Positions 32,018 to 40,369 of a stretch of DNA of 64,000 nt are shown here, in pieces. The notes below the pieces were generated by a model. The model was not told where the DNA came from. It searched no databases and saw only the letters and a list, made by a program, of their open reading frames with translations. The translations under genes and the position numbers were made by a program. Source of the stretch: Microglena sp. YARC (taxonomy: Eukaryota; Chlorophyta; Chlorophyceae; Chlamydomonadales; Chlamydomonadaceae); contig CM039463.1 of assembly GCA_022414725.1 (NCBI GenBank), positions 74,517,209-74,581,208 of the forward strand, written 5' to 3'. Positions within the stretch are counted from its first letter, which is position 1. The number at the start of each line of letters is the position of its first letter.

Positions 32018-33615
32018 CGCATGGCTGCTTTCTAGCCAGCTCAACTGTTTATACAAGTTGTACCATAGTCTGACTTTGTATCTATTATTATTGATTATTT
32101 ATTAATATGATAATATGCGTATTAATCAAGAGAGGTACATTGGCTGCCCCCATCTGACTTTTTATTATTATTTATTACGTATTATGTATTATTAAGAGAA
32201 GTTCAATGGCTGCCCCCATCTGGATTGTTATTATTTATTAGTATTTCTTATTTATTATCAAGAGAGGTACAATGGCTGCCCCCGTCTGAATTATTATTAT
32301 TTATTATTATGTATTATTTATTATTATGTATTCTTTATTGTTTTGTATTATTTATTATTATTTATTATTTATTATCAAGAGAGGTACGTTGGCTGCAACC
32401 ATCTGACCTTCTTTGGATTCTTGCCATGTTGGATTGTTGGGTTGATTCTTTTGGGTGGGTCATGATTATTGGATGGGTGGATGGATGGATGGATTAGTGG
32501 ATGGATGGATGAGTAACTCTTGGGTTGCATCATTGCATATGCCCATGCATTTGCTTTTGCTTCCTGTCTGTTTTTGTTACATTTTCCTGTCCTCCTGTTC
32601 TTTGATCATTTATTATAACAACAATAATAATAATAATAATAATAATAATGATAATTCATTTTCCTGTCCTCCTGCTGTTTGATCATTTAAATGCATGGAT
32701 GAGTGGATGGAGTGAGAAATGCATTTATCAAGAGAGGTACATTTATTGATAACGGATGGGTGAATGGATGGATGGATGGATCAATAGATGGATGGATGGA
32801 TGGATGAGTGAATGGATGCATGGATGGATGGGTGAATGGATGGATGGATGGATGGATGAGTGAATGGATGGATGCATGGATAGATGGATGGGTGAATGGA
32901 TGGAGAGATGGATGGATGGATGGATGGATGGGTGAATAGATGGATGGATGAATGGATGGATGGATAGATGAACAAATGGATGGATGGATGGATAGAGGGG
33001 TAGATGGATGGATAGATGAACAAATGAATGGATGGATGGATGGATGGATATATATGGGGAAATGGATGGTTGGATGGATGAATGGAGGGGTAGATGGATG
33101 GATAGATGAATGGATGGGTAAATGGATGGATGGATGGGTGAATGGATGATGGATGGATGGGCGGATGGATGGGTGAATAGATGGAATGGTGAATGGATGG
33201 ATAGATGAACAAATGAATGGATGGATGGGAAATTGATGGTTGGATGGATGAATGGAGGGGTAGATGGATGGATAGATGAATGGAGGGGTGAATGGATGGA
33301 TGGATGGACGGAGGGGTAGATGGATGGACAGATGAACAAATGGATGGATGGATGGATGGATGGATGGTTAGCCTGATTCATATATGCATGGATGGGCGGA
33401 TTGTTGTTGTTGATATATTGCTTCTATGTATTGCTAATACTTATATCTTGTACCGCCACGAGGCAGAGCGCTTGAAATGGCTTGTCTGTATTGCCTGTAC
33501 TGCAGTCACGTACCGCCGCGAGGCAGACCGCCTGAAAATGGAGCGGGACCTGCAGCTGATTTCTCGACAGCAAGAAGAGCTGAAGGGACTCCTGGCTGTT
33601 TACAATGACGACTGA
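20885..33615 (+). CDS. COPI-associated / TVP15-like four-span membrane protein, four exons
   Basis: Exons 20885-21136, 22818-22964, 29393-29555, 33506-33615, all with GT-AG sites and matching phases (0, 0, 1), giving 223 residues. A Ser/Gly-rich cytosolic N-terminus (about 1-50) precedes four hydrophobic segments: [20 protein letters not shown] (exon 1), [15 protein letters not shown] (exon 2), SWLFRGLLQ joined to [11 protein letters not shown] (exons 2-3), and [20 protein letters not shown] (exon 3). The Arg/Lys/Glu-rich tail ([20 protein letters not shown]) is a probable short coiled coil. The order Glu-Trp loop, DSWLFRGL and a final [17 protein letters not shown] helix resembles the COPI-associated protein family of Golgi membranes (PF08507, yeast Tvp15), a role in vesicle traffic by family inference. 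The introns are 1.7, 6.4 and 3.9 kb of satellite loaded with copies of adjoining exon edges. The start is the first ATG of the open exon; upstream exons cannot be excluded. The exon model is firm, the family less so. Confidence 0.72.
21140..21510 (+). repeat. GT/GGGT array at the start of intron 1
   Basis: (GTGTGTGG)n and (GGGT)n mixture directly after donor GTAGGT at 21137. It looks like expansion of the first intron bases. Open frames are translations of the repeat. Confidence 0.8.
21540..22750 (+). repeat. Seven decayed copies of the exon-2 acceptor and first ~55 bases
   Basis: Copies start near 21622, 21809, 21964, 22199, 22352, 22515 and 22666; the intact exon is at 22818. Each has a C-rich tract, CTCCTCACT-like sequence, usually CAG, then GAGAGTGGTGAGATGGCACG, ending in CAGCAGGCCTC. 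After that comes A/T-rich filler based on AAATCGAATCAAGTCGAATA and AAATAAAATAC, then another C-run (up to about 35 C at 22304-22338). Copies read [18 protein letters not shown], sometimes with substitutions, and lack donors. Period is about 145-235 bp. Confidence 0.85.
22965..23330 (+). repeat. GGTGGGTAGGTGGAT array and a full-length decayed duplicate of exon 2
   Basis: The array begins directly at the exon-2 donor (GTGGGT) and runs to about 23165. At about 23212-23318 lies a second copy of the 3' two-thirds of exon 2 ([17 protein letters not shown], then PYVKI followed by TAG) with its own donor GTGGGT. The stop and a short internal insertion mark it as a non-functional duplicate. Confidence 0.8.
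23331..24704. other. Intron 2 unique sequence, GT/ATGC repeats and a retroelement tail
   Basis: 23331-24010 is non-repetitive with no recognised gene. 24040-24240 contains GT, GGTGAT and GCATGCATGTATG repeats. 24512-24700, in reverse orientation, matches the 3' end of the retroelement at 40378-40560 (GATAACGCCTGG, GGGGACCCTCCC, CAGCTGGGGAAAGTCACCAT, AGTGTCACCCTCCAGGCGG, GCTGGTACAGGAGGC), so it is a solo 3' fragment inserted in the intron. Confidence 0.6.
24705..24990 (+). repeat. ~60-bp tandem repeat
   Basis: About five units of GCATGGATGTATGTATGG, TAGCATACAATAACATGCC, TGCACGGGGGATGGGGTGGG. A further unit at about 24440-24510 lies on the other side of the retroelement fragment, so that fragment split the array. 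Confidence 0.8.
25027..25249. mobile_element. hAT-like non-autonomous element
   Basis: 223 bp with terminal inverted repeats CAGGGCTGTTCAGGGC and GCCCTGAGCAACCCTG (two mismatches) and flanking 8-mers GTGTGTGT and GTGTGTGC. The interior has the GTTGCGTCGCAG and TGCAGGATGCAGGCTATGG repeats of the same family as 4747 and 53205. It lies in intron 2 of the COPI-like gene. Confidence 0.75.
25250..25800. other. A/T-richer intron segment, nothing recognised
   Basis: Non-repetitive A/T-rich sequence in intron 2 with weak internal similarity (GAAAAGTTGG, AACATTAGAAG repeated). No gene or RNA recognised. Confidence 0.4.
25801..26920 (+). repeat. GGTGGGTGGGTATGTGG / GAGATGGTAGGTATGT satellite
   Basis: About 1.1 kb of G/T-rich units with a recurring GGGGAGATGGTAGGTATGTG segment. 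It opens with GTGCATGATTGGGGGCCTAGC (25863) and closes with GTGCATGATTGCGGGCCTGGCC (26912), both matching the sequence before the exon-2 duplicate at about 23180-23215. The intron-2 start plus exon-2 duplicate was therefore a larger repeating unit. Confidence 0.8.
26930..27500 (+). repeat. CCAAACCAAACC / CCCACCCCACC satellite
   Basis: About seven units of 90-110 bp: CCCTTTCC, CACCCCACCTC, GCCCCTTTCCCCACC, CAAACCAAACCAAAC, CAACCCAACCC. Translated frames on both strands are artefacts of the repeat. Confidence 0.8.
27505..29388 (+). repeat. About twelve decayed copies of the exon-3 acceptor and first ~55 bases
   Basis: Copies near 27510, 27712, 27813, 27955, 28008, 28112, 28318, 28496, 28612, 28950, 29067 and 29272, each CCCCCAGGGCTTCCTAGCTA, TCCTAACGTTGGAAGTAGCA, ACGTCACAA, sometimes continuing AGGAACCTCCGACTT like the true exon at 29393. 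Between them lie C/A-rich fillers that act as exaggerated polypyrimidine tracts. None continues into the TTTGATCGCTC part of the real exon or has a donor. Confidence 0.88.
29556..31070 (+). repeat. Intron 3 first part: copies of the exon-3 donor edge, C-runs and GA array
   Basis: The exon-3 end plus donor (ATCAAGCGAGGTACATTGAC, TGCCCCCGTCAGACTTT) is copied with TTATTTATTATT filler at about 30685, 30770, 30855, 30935 and 31012. Also present: a G-run at 29636, C-runs at 29699-29718, 30306-30332 and 30654-30667, a (GA)n array at 30222-30292, and a dispersed repeat at 30540-30660 shared with 19745-20000. 29760-30180 is plain sequence. Confidence 0.75.
31071..32120. repeat. Intron 3 middle: CA array, CTCAACAACTCGCAA repeats, GCTAGGATTTCGG repeats, G-run
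   Basis: (CA)n with C-runs at 31196-31275; irregular CTCAACAACTCGCAACTC units at 31310-31560 interrupted by TTTAGGGTTTAGGG (31468-31481); four GCTAGGATTTCGGC-like units at 31590-31680; a poly-G run of about 30 at 31985-32014. Confidence 0.7.
32121..32450 (+). repeat. Second cluster of exon-3 donor-edge copies
   Basis: AATCAAGAGAGGTACATTGGC, CTGCCCCCATCTGACTTT units with (TTA)n filler at about 32125, 32190, 32260 and 32375, and a last stray unit near 32730 (ATCAAGAGAGGTACATTTA). Confidence 0.75.
32451..33385 (+). repeat. (GGAT)n tetranucleotide array
   Basis: About 0.9 kb of GGATGGAT with GAAT, GGGT and AGAT variants, split by 32520-32750. The - strand SIHPSIHPF frames are artefacts of the repeat. 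Confidence 0.9.
33440..33500 (+). repeat. Decayed copy of the exon-4 start
   Basis: GTACCGCCACGAGGCAGAGC and GCTTGAAATGG duplicate the first bases of the terminal exon (GTACCGCCGCGAGGCAGACC, GCCTGAAAATGG) about 60 bp upstream. Confidence 0.75.
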
Positions 33616-34270
33616 GCAGCACACCACCACCACCACCAACAACAGCACGGCCAACATCAGGAGCAACACCGTCACCGCCTGAACCAACATCACTTCCCAA
33701 ATTAAGGGGGTCTGGGCCAATAACACGACAACAGCAAGAATAGCTGAAGGGGCTTCTAGCTTTTCACAATGACGACTGAGCAGCACGCCACCACCACCAC
33801 CAACAGCACGGCCAACATCAGGAGCAACACCGTCACCGCCTGAACCAACATCACTTCCCAAATTGAGGGGGTCTGGGCCAATAACACGACAGCAGCAAGA
33901 ATAGCTGAAGGGGCTTCTAGCTTTTCACAATGACGACTGAGCAGCACGCCACCACCAACAACAACAGCACGGCCAACATCAGGAGCAACACCGTCACCGC
34001 CTGAACCAACATCACTTCCCAAATTGAGGGGGTCTGGGCCAATAACACGACAACAGCAAGAAGAGCTGAAGGGGCTTCTAGCTTTTCACAATGACGACTG
34101 AGCAGCACGCCACCACCACCAACAACAGCCCGGCCAACATCAGGAGCAACACCGTCACCTCCTGAACCAACATCACTTCGCAAATTGAGGGGGTCTGGGC
34201 CAATAACACGACAACAGCAAGAAGAGCTGAAGGGGCTTCTGGCTTTTCACAATGACGACTGAGCAGCACA
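33616..34270 (+). repeat. 161-bp tandem copies of the terminal exon end, including the stop
   Basis: Four units at about 33729, 33890, 34051 and 34211, each repeating CGACAACAGCAAGAAGAGC, TGAAGGGGCTTCTAGCTTT, CACAATGACGACTGAGCAGC, then CCACCACCACCAACAACAGC and ACATCACTTCCCAAATTGAG. The first ~55 bases are the last ~55 bases of exon 4 with its TGA. The units are closer to each other than to the real exon, so they spread after the first duplication. Confidence 0.88.
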
Positions 34271-34289
34271 CCACCACCATCATCACCAC

Positions 34290-36030
34290 CACCACCACCA
34301 CCACTGGTTGGTGACTTAGTGTGTGTTGTTAGGTCTGGTCTCATGGTATCTCAGCCTTCAGGCTGCTCACCGTCGGCAGTCACCAATAACATGTGTAGTA
34401 TAAACACTATCACCACCACCACTGGTTGATAACGTAGTGTGTGTGGTGAAGTCTTGTCACATTGTATATCAGCCTTCAGGCTGCTCACCGTCTGCATGCA
34501 GCGACAAGATGTGTAGTATAAACACTATCACCACCACCACTGGTTGATGACTTGTAGTGTTTGAATTGGTCTGTACACATTACATATGCACTGGTTGATG
34601 ACTTGTAGTGTTTGAATTGGCCTGTATACATTACATATATCAGCCTTCAGGCTGCTCACCGTCTGCATGCAGGGACAACATGTGTAGTATAAACACCACC
34701 ACCACTGGTTGATGACTTGTAGTGTTTGAATAGGTCTGTACACATGGTATATCAGCCTTCAAGCTGCTCACCATCTGCATACAGCGACGAAATGTGTAGT
34801 ATAAACACTATCACCACCACTGGTTGATGACTTAGTGTGTTTGAATAGGTCAGTACACATGGTATATCAGACTTCAGGGTGCTCACCATCTACATGCAGC
34901 AATAACATGTGTGGTATAAACAGTACCACCACCACCACTACCACCACTGGTTGGTGACTTAGTTTGTGGTTAGGTCTGGTCACATGGTACATCAGCCTCC
35001 AGGCTGCTCTACAACTGTGGGCACAGACAGCTTGTGCATAGTATAACCACTAACACCACCGCCACCACTGGTTGGTGAATTAGTGTGTGGTTAGGTCTGG
35101 TCACATGGTACATCAGCCTCCAGGCTGCTCTACAACTGTGGGCACAGACAGCATGTGCATAGTATAACCACCACCACCGCTACCACCACTGTTTGGTGAC
35201 TCAGTGTGTGCGGTTAGGTCTGGTCACATGGTACATCAGCCTCCAGGCTGCTCTACAACTGTGGGCACAGACAGCGTGTGCATAGTATAACCACTAACAC
35301 CACCGCCACCACTGGTTGGTGAATTAGTGGGTGGGTAGGTCTGGTCACATTGTATCTCAGCCTTCAGGCTGCTCACAATCTGCATGCAGCGATAACGTGT
35401 GTAGTATAAACACTATCACCACCACCACCACCACCACCACCACTGGTTGGTGAATTATAGTGTTTGGATAGGTCTGGTTACATTGTATATCAGCTCCCAG
35501 GTGTCTCACCATCTGCATGCAGTGATAACATGTGTAGTATTAACACCAACACCAACACCAACACCAACACCACTGGTTGGGGACTAAGAGTGTTAGGTTT
35601 GGTCTGGTTACATGGTAGCTCAGCCCTCAGGCTGCTCAAGGTCTGCATGCAGCAATGAACTGTGAAGTATAAACACTATTACCACCACCACCACCACCAC
35701 CAGTTGGTGACTTGGTGTGTTTTGTTAGGTCTGGTTACATGGTATATCAGCCACCAGGTGTCTCTCCATCTGCATGCACAGACAACATGTGCATAGTATG
35801 AACACCAACACCAACACCACTGGTTGGTGACTTGGTGTGTTTCGTTAGGTCTGGTTGCATGGTAAATCAGCCTTCAGGCTGCTTTCCATCTGCATGCAGC
35901 AATAACATGTGTAGTATAAACACTATCACCACCACCACCATCACCACCACTGGTTGGTGACTTAGTGTGTGTGGTTAGGTCTCGTCACATGGTACATCAG
36001 CCTTCAGGCTGCTCTACAACTGTGGGCAAA
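34290..36030 (+). repeat. Tandem array of ~100-150-bp units (CACCACCACTGGTTGGTGACTT)
   Basis: More than a dozen units carrying CACCACTGGTTGGTGACTTA, GTTAGGTCTGGTCACATGGT, ATCAGCCTTCAGGCTGCTC, CATCTGCATGCAG and ACATGTGTAGTATAAACAC, with variable CCA trinucleotide runs. Each unit contains the short palindrome AGCCTTCAGGCT. No coding. Confidence 0.88.
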
Positions 36031-36039
36031 GATAAATGC

Positions 36040-36665
36040 GTGGTGGTGAAAGTCACGATTGGCATTGTTCTAGCATGACTTGCATTTCCAATGGTTGCAT
36101 CCTCATGTAGGGACGTCTTCTCTTCTTTTTTGAAGTTATGAAAGGATTTTCACCCCTGGAGGTGGGTCTCTTTACACAAACCAGCGACACCGAGGATGTT
36201 ATGGAGTGTTATTGCATGACTTGCATTTCCAGTGGGTGCATACTCATGTAGGGACGTCTTCTCTTTTTTTTAGTAATGAAAGGATTTTCACCCCAGGAGG
36301 TGGGTCTCTTTACACAAACCAGCGACACCGAGAGGATGCCATGGATTGTTCTCGCATGACTTGCCTTTCCAATGGGTGCATACTTATGTACAGACGACTC
36401 CTCCTCTTATGTTTTCAGTTGTGAACGGATTTTCACCCCAGGAGGGGGGTCTCCCTGCACAAACCAGCGACACCGAGGATGCCATGGATTGTTCTCGCAT
36501 GACTTGCCTTTCCAATCGGTGCATCCTTATGTAGAGACGTCTCCTCTTTTTTTAGTTGTGAAAGGAATTTCACCCCAGGAGGTGGGTTTCCCAACACAAA
36601 CCAGCGACACCGAGGATTCAGTTTGGATAGCGTTGCCACTCCTACAAAAAGAGTAGGCCGCACTT
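36040..36665 (+). repeat. Tandem array of ~145-bp units (ACAAACCAGCGACACCGAGGAT)
   Basis: Four units with GCATGACTTGCATTTCCAAT, GGGTGCATACTTATGTAG, GGACGTCTTCTCTTTTTT, GGATTTTCACCCCAGGAGG and CAAACCAGCGACACCGAGG. A diverged single copy of the last part occurs at 53030-53140. Confidence 0.85.
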
Positions 36666-36784
36666 AGGGTTTGCGGGAGATACCGACCCTTGACCAAACA
36701 AACATTTACCACTACCCAGCCACTACCCCTATTTATCGCGGCAGACAAGCTCCCTGCCAGTGTCGTGACTTATGTAGGGACGTC

Positions 36785-37350
36785 TCATCCTTTCTTGATG
36801 AGCCCTCGGTGGCTCTGGTTTGTGTAAGGGGTCCCACCTCCTGGGGTGAAAAGCAAGGGCAGTTGGCTTGGCACCAAACTGGCCAGCCCTCGGTGGCTCT
36901 GGTTTGTGTAAGGGGTCCCACCCTCCTGGGGTGAAAAGCAAGGGCAGTTGGCTTGGCACCAAACTGGCCAGCCCTCGGTGGCTCTGGTTTGTGTAAGGGG
37001 TCCCACCTCCCGGGGTGAAAAGCAAGGGCAGTTGGCTTGGCACCAAACTGGCCAGCCCTCGGTGGCTCTGGTTTGTGTAAGGGGTCCCACCTCCTGGGAT
37101 GAAAAGCAAGGGCAGTTGGCTTGGCACCAAACTGGCCAGCCCTCGGTGGCTCTGGTTTGTGTAAGGGGTCCCACCTCCTGGGGTGGAAAGCAAGGGCAGT
37201 TGGCTTGGCATCAAACTGGCCAGGCCTGGGTCGCTGCTTTCAGGAAGGGGTACGACATCATGGGGTGAAAAGCAAGGGCAGTTGGCTTGCCACCAAACTG
37301 GCCAGCCCTTGGTGGGTGCTTGTTTGTGTAAAGGGTCCCACCTCCTGGGT
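36785..37350 (+). repeat. 84-bp tandem repeat, about seven units
   Basis: Units AGCCCTCGGTGGCTCTGG, TTTGTGTAAGGGGTCCCACC, TCCTGGGGTGAAAAGCAAGG, GCAGTTGGCTTGGCACCAAA, CTGGCC. 84 is a multiple of three, so both strands stay open across it. The unit shares CCTGGGGTGAAAA with the preceding array in inverted order (TTTTCACCCCAGG), so the two arrays are related. Confidence 0.88.
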
Positions 37351-38322
37351 TGAAAAAACTTTGAATACAAAAGTAGTATAAACGCTACCGCACCCCACTC
37401 GTGAGTAGATAATGTAATCGCATGGGTGTAGACAGTTTCAAAACATGCCCAGGTCTAGGAATTGACATATAAGGATGATCCGTAGCTTTTCTGTTAAGCT
37501 ACGAGCAGCAGCTTTAAGGCAGCTCCCTGAGCCAGCCACTGGTCCAAGCCCCAAGATGTCAGCAGTATAAGAAAGTTGGTTGTGTCAGTTTCAAGGTGCA
37601 CTAGGTTTGTTGGAACAGCTGAGATGATGGTCCCACGTTGCCGTCAAGCACGTGGGTTCCATGTAGCTATTCAGCTACTAAACTACCGTATTCTACCTAG
37701 ACAGCCGTTGGTTCTGCCTAACTCTCTTTTACTTACTGTAACAGTGTAACTAGTGCATCGTTCTTATATATTCTCATACAAAGGTGCAACAGTAAAATGT
37801 AAAAGTCGTAGGCTGCACTTGAATTTGTTTACATGGATGGCTCCAGCCTTTAAAGCTGATCGCCGTCTTTCGCAGCCTACTAGGTGGATTAGGCGCTTTA
37901 AAGACTTGCCCTGGTCCCGTTATTGACTAAGGCAGCTGCTCTTGTGCTTTGGGAAGCTGTTTTCATGTTCGACATTGCTCCAGTGCTCCAATAAATAAAT
38001 GCAAATAAGGTCCTGCCTTATGACGAGGTATTAGGGTTAAGGGGGCCATATCGTTTGCTTGCACTGGGGCCAATTCTGATCGCTTGATATGCCTGACTCT
38101 AAACCCCAGCAGTCCAGCAGCACATGAACTATGTTACACGGCTTCAGCCTGTTAGGTGTGGATACTTCCAGACATGTACTGGCACGTGTACTTCACCTGT
38201 ACTCGTGTTGGACACAGATCTGTACTGAGGTCGGGCTCATAGCTATCCTCATGCTAGGTACACGTCTGAACGTTGGTACCTCAGAGTCAACCAGCAGTTA
38301 TGTCCTCGACAGTAGTTGTGAC
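37351..38322. other. No gene recognised
   Basis: About 1 kb of ordinary, non-repetitive sequence between tandem arrays and the tRNA-like sequence. It contains only short matches such as GGCTTCAGCCT and GGCTCCAGCCTTTAA, the latter recurring near 51862. No open frame with recognisable content. Confidence 0.4.
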
Positions 38323-38405
38323 GCTTTGAGCAGGATCCGAGCCTGCGCGGGAGAACCCATCTGATTCAGAGTCAGACGCCTTGATAACCACTCGGCCACC
38401 AAAGC
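38323..38405 (-). tRNA. tRNA-Ser-like sequence with CTG anticodon (possible pseudogene or SINE head)
   Basis: Folds as a class II tRNA: acceptor GCTTTGG/TCAAAGC (last pair G-U), D stem GCC/GGC around GAGTGGTTATCAA, anticodon stem TCTGA/TCAGA with loop CTCTGAA, long variable arm TGGGTTCTCCCGC, T stem GCAGG/CCTGC with loop CTCGGAT, discriminator G. The GGCCGAGTGG D arm and the GGGTTCTCCC variable arm are those of eukaryotic tRNA-Ser, but the anticodon CTG would read CAG (Gln). The A box (TGGCCGAGTGG) is good; the B box (GGCTCGGATCC) has two changes from GGTTCGAATCC. Either a misreading candidate, a decayed gene, or the head of a tRNA-derived SINE. Confidence 0.6.
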
Positions 38406-38746
38406 TCTTGGTATCAAAAGCTCCTGGAAATTTAAAGCACCGAGTTTATGATTCTTTATTTTAAATCCGCTGATAATGTTTATTTCTTATTTCCATATGC
38501 CCAGTCTGGAGGGCGGTATGGTCTAGACCCGGTCGTCAATGAGACTTCCGCGACCGGGGGTCCGCTGCCGGTAGACGGCGGATGGTTACTCGAGTTCGAC
38601 TCTAAGGCTGTGTTGTATCACTGCTAGGACATGAGCCCCTTTTAATATTTTCCTTTTTCTTATTTACATTATTCATATTATTCCATAGCCAGGACCAGGT
38701 TCGGAGGTGTATGTTGTCTAAGCCCTCACTGTTAACATGACAGGGG
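38406..38746. repeat. Two diverged related segments, class unknown
   Basis: 38485-38600 and 38680-38750 share the layout TTATTTCCATA, GCCAG, GGAGG(T/G)NGTATG, GTCTA and TCAATGAGAC/TTAACATGAC. The first contains GAGTTCGACTC, B-box-like. They may be parts of a tRNA-related retroelement. Weak. Confidence 0.3.
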
Positions 38747-39070
38747 GTGGTGGATAGAGCACACATCCCTCGTTCAATGAGACACTGTCAAATGTGTGGG
38801 TTCCAAAAACCTGAGGATGAAATGCATATGTTTGAGTGCCCTTTTTATAATGATATTCGCCTCCGCTACCAGAAGCTGTTTACAGATATGTATAGGCATG
38901 TCCATGAGGATACCGACTTAACCGTATGGAATGTGGAATTCTGCGATTCCACATTCAGAACCTTTATGAATGGAAATGGCACTAAGACTTTCTGGAGCAA
39001 CCTAGCCGACTATCTTTCTACTTGTAGAAGAGCAAGACAGGAAGCCCTGGACTGCTTAGTGGCACCGTAA
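38747..39070 (+). pseudogene. C-terminal fragment of a non-LTR retrotransposon polyprotein
   Basis: 107-residue open frame with CQMCGFQKPEDEMHMFEC (CX2CX9HX3C), then PFYNDIRLRYQKLF and a Trp-containing tail. A CCHC motif followed by P-x-Y-x-x-x-R is the usual C-terminal end of LINE-type ORF2 proteins downstream of RT. Nothing upstream in frame resembles RT, so this is a 5'-truncated copy. A related end is at 50105-50320 (HFMLECPLYSGDR). No gene symbol can be given. Confidence 0.55.
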
Positions 39071-39323
39071 TTTATTATCCCTTTTTTTCTTTTCTTCTTG
39101 TGACTTCTCATTTGTTAGCTTCTTACCTCCGCCACTGTAAGTGGTTGAGATCTGGGTCCGGCTCTAGGGGGTTTAATAACTACGCCACCAAAACGGTGGT
39201 TGGGAGCTTGGTTTGTTTGTCCTCGACACACCCCTGATGTAATGGTTTTTTTTGCTTTGTGGGTGCTTTTTCTTTTTGTTTAAAGCACAGAGTCTCATAC
39301 ACCCTCGCGGTGTCAAGTAGACT

Positions 39324-39890
39324 TTAACATGACATGTAATGTAATGTAATGTAATGTAATGTAATGTAATGTAATGTAATGTAATGTAATGTAATGTAAT
39401 GTAATGTAATGTAATGTAATGTAATGTAATGTAATGTAATGTAATGTAATGTAATGTAATGTAATGTAATGTAATGTAATGTAATGTGATGTGATGTGAT
39501 GTGATGTGATGTGATGTGATGTGATGTGATGTGATGTGATGTGATGTGATGTGATGTGATGTGATGTGATGTGATGTGATGTGATGTGATGTGATGTAAT
39601 GTAATGTGATGTGATGTAATGTAATGTAATGTAATGTAATGTAATGTAATGTAATGTAATGTAATGTAATGTAATGTAATGTAATGTAATGTAATGTAAT
39701 GTAATGTAATGTAATGTAATGTAATGTAATGTAATGTAATGTAATGTAATGTAATGTAATGTAACGTAATGTAATGTAATGTAATGTAATGTAATGTAAT
39801 GTAATGTAATGTAATGTAATGTAATGTAATGTAATGTAATGTGATGTAATGTAATGTAATGTAATATAATGTAATGTAATGTAATGACAA
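39324..39890. repeat. (ATGTA)n pentanucleotide array with an internal GTGAT block
   Basis: About 113 units of GTAAT/GTGAT. The outer parts are almost pure GTAAT and the block at about 39485-39615 is almost pure GTGAT, so one variant has spread locally. Pentanucleotides leave all frames of one strand open (ITLHY and ITSHH repeats); these are not proteins. It ends in GACAAAATAGAGTACCCTG, a hAT-type terminus. Confidence 0.95.
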
Positions 39891-39904
39891 AATAGAGTAC
39901 CCTG

Positions 39905-40099
39905 CAGGGTAATTCAAAGCGCACGCTTTTGCGCTTTTGAGCGCTGACTTTTTGACCCCCTCTGCGCTTTAAGCGCAGTTTTTTGCAACCCCCTGTGGGC
40001 GCAGCAAGCAATTTTTGCGGTTTTTGCACTACAAAGCGCAGTTTTTTTGTTTTCAAGTGCGCTAAAGCGCTGGCCAATTTGGCCATTTGAAGTACCCTG
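39905..40099. mobile_element. hAT-like MITE inserted in the end of another hAT-like element
   Basis: 195 bp, CAGGGTAATTCAAA to TTTGAAGTACCCTG, close to the copy at 7366-7559. The flanking 8-mers are both GTACCCTG (39897-39904, 40100-40107). The target site is itself a hAT-type terminus, so this is a nested insertion, and the TSD recreated a second terminus. Confidence 0.85.
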
Positions 40100-40172
40100 G
40101 TACCCTGTGATGCATCCGTCTATTAGCACTCCAGCTGCACTTGAACTTGGTGACACGACTCTAGCCTTGTAT

Positions 40173-40325
40173 CCAGGCTTGTTCAGGATGCGGCGTCCTC
40201 CATCGCAGACGCAAAGTCAAAGGGTCCGTTGCGTCGCAGGACGCAGGATATACAGTTGGTTGCGCCACAGGTAGAAGAGCTGGGGGGCATCCTGAAGTAC
40301 CGGTACTCTGCTTGTATATGTGTAT
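40173..40325. mobile_element. Fragment of the GTTGCGTCGCAG hAT-like family
   Basis: Contains CTTGTTCAGGATGCGGCGTC, GGGTCCGTTGCGTCGCAGG, CGCAGGATATACAG and AGAAGAGCTGGGG in the same order as 53205-53412. A CAGGGTACTTCCATTGACC start near 40326 belongs to the shorter MITE type and is cut off by the poly-A-like stretch at 40360. Confidence 0.55.
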
Positions 40326-40369
40326 CAGGGTACTTCCATTGACCAAATCGGACAGCGCTTTAGAAAAAG

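Noticed and set aside
36785..37350. CRISPR-like array (regular 84-bp units)
   Set aside because: Whole units repeat with no unique spacers, and the context is a eukaryotic genome with spliced genes.
39313..40086. 257-residue ITLHY-repeat frame
   Set aside because: Pentanucleotide array read in a frame without stops, then continued into a MITE.
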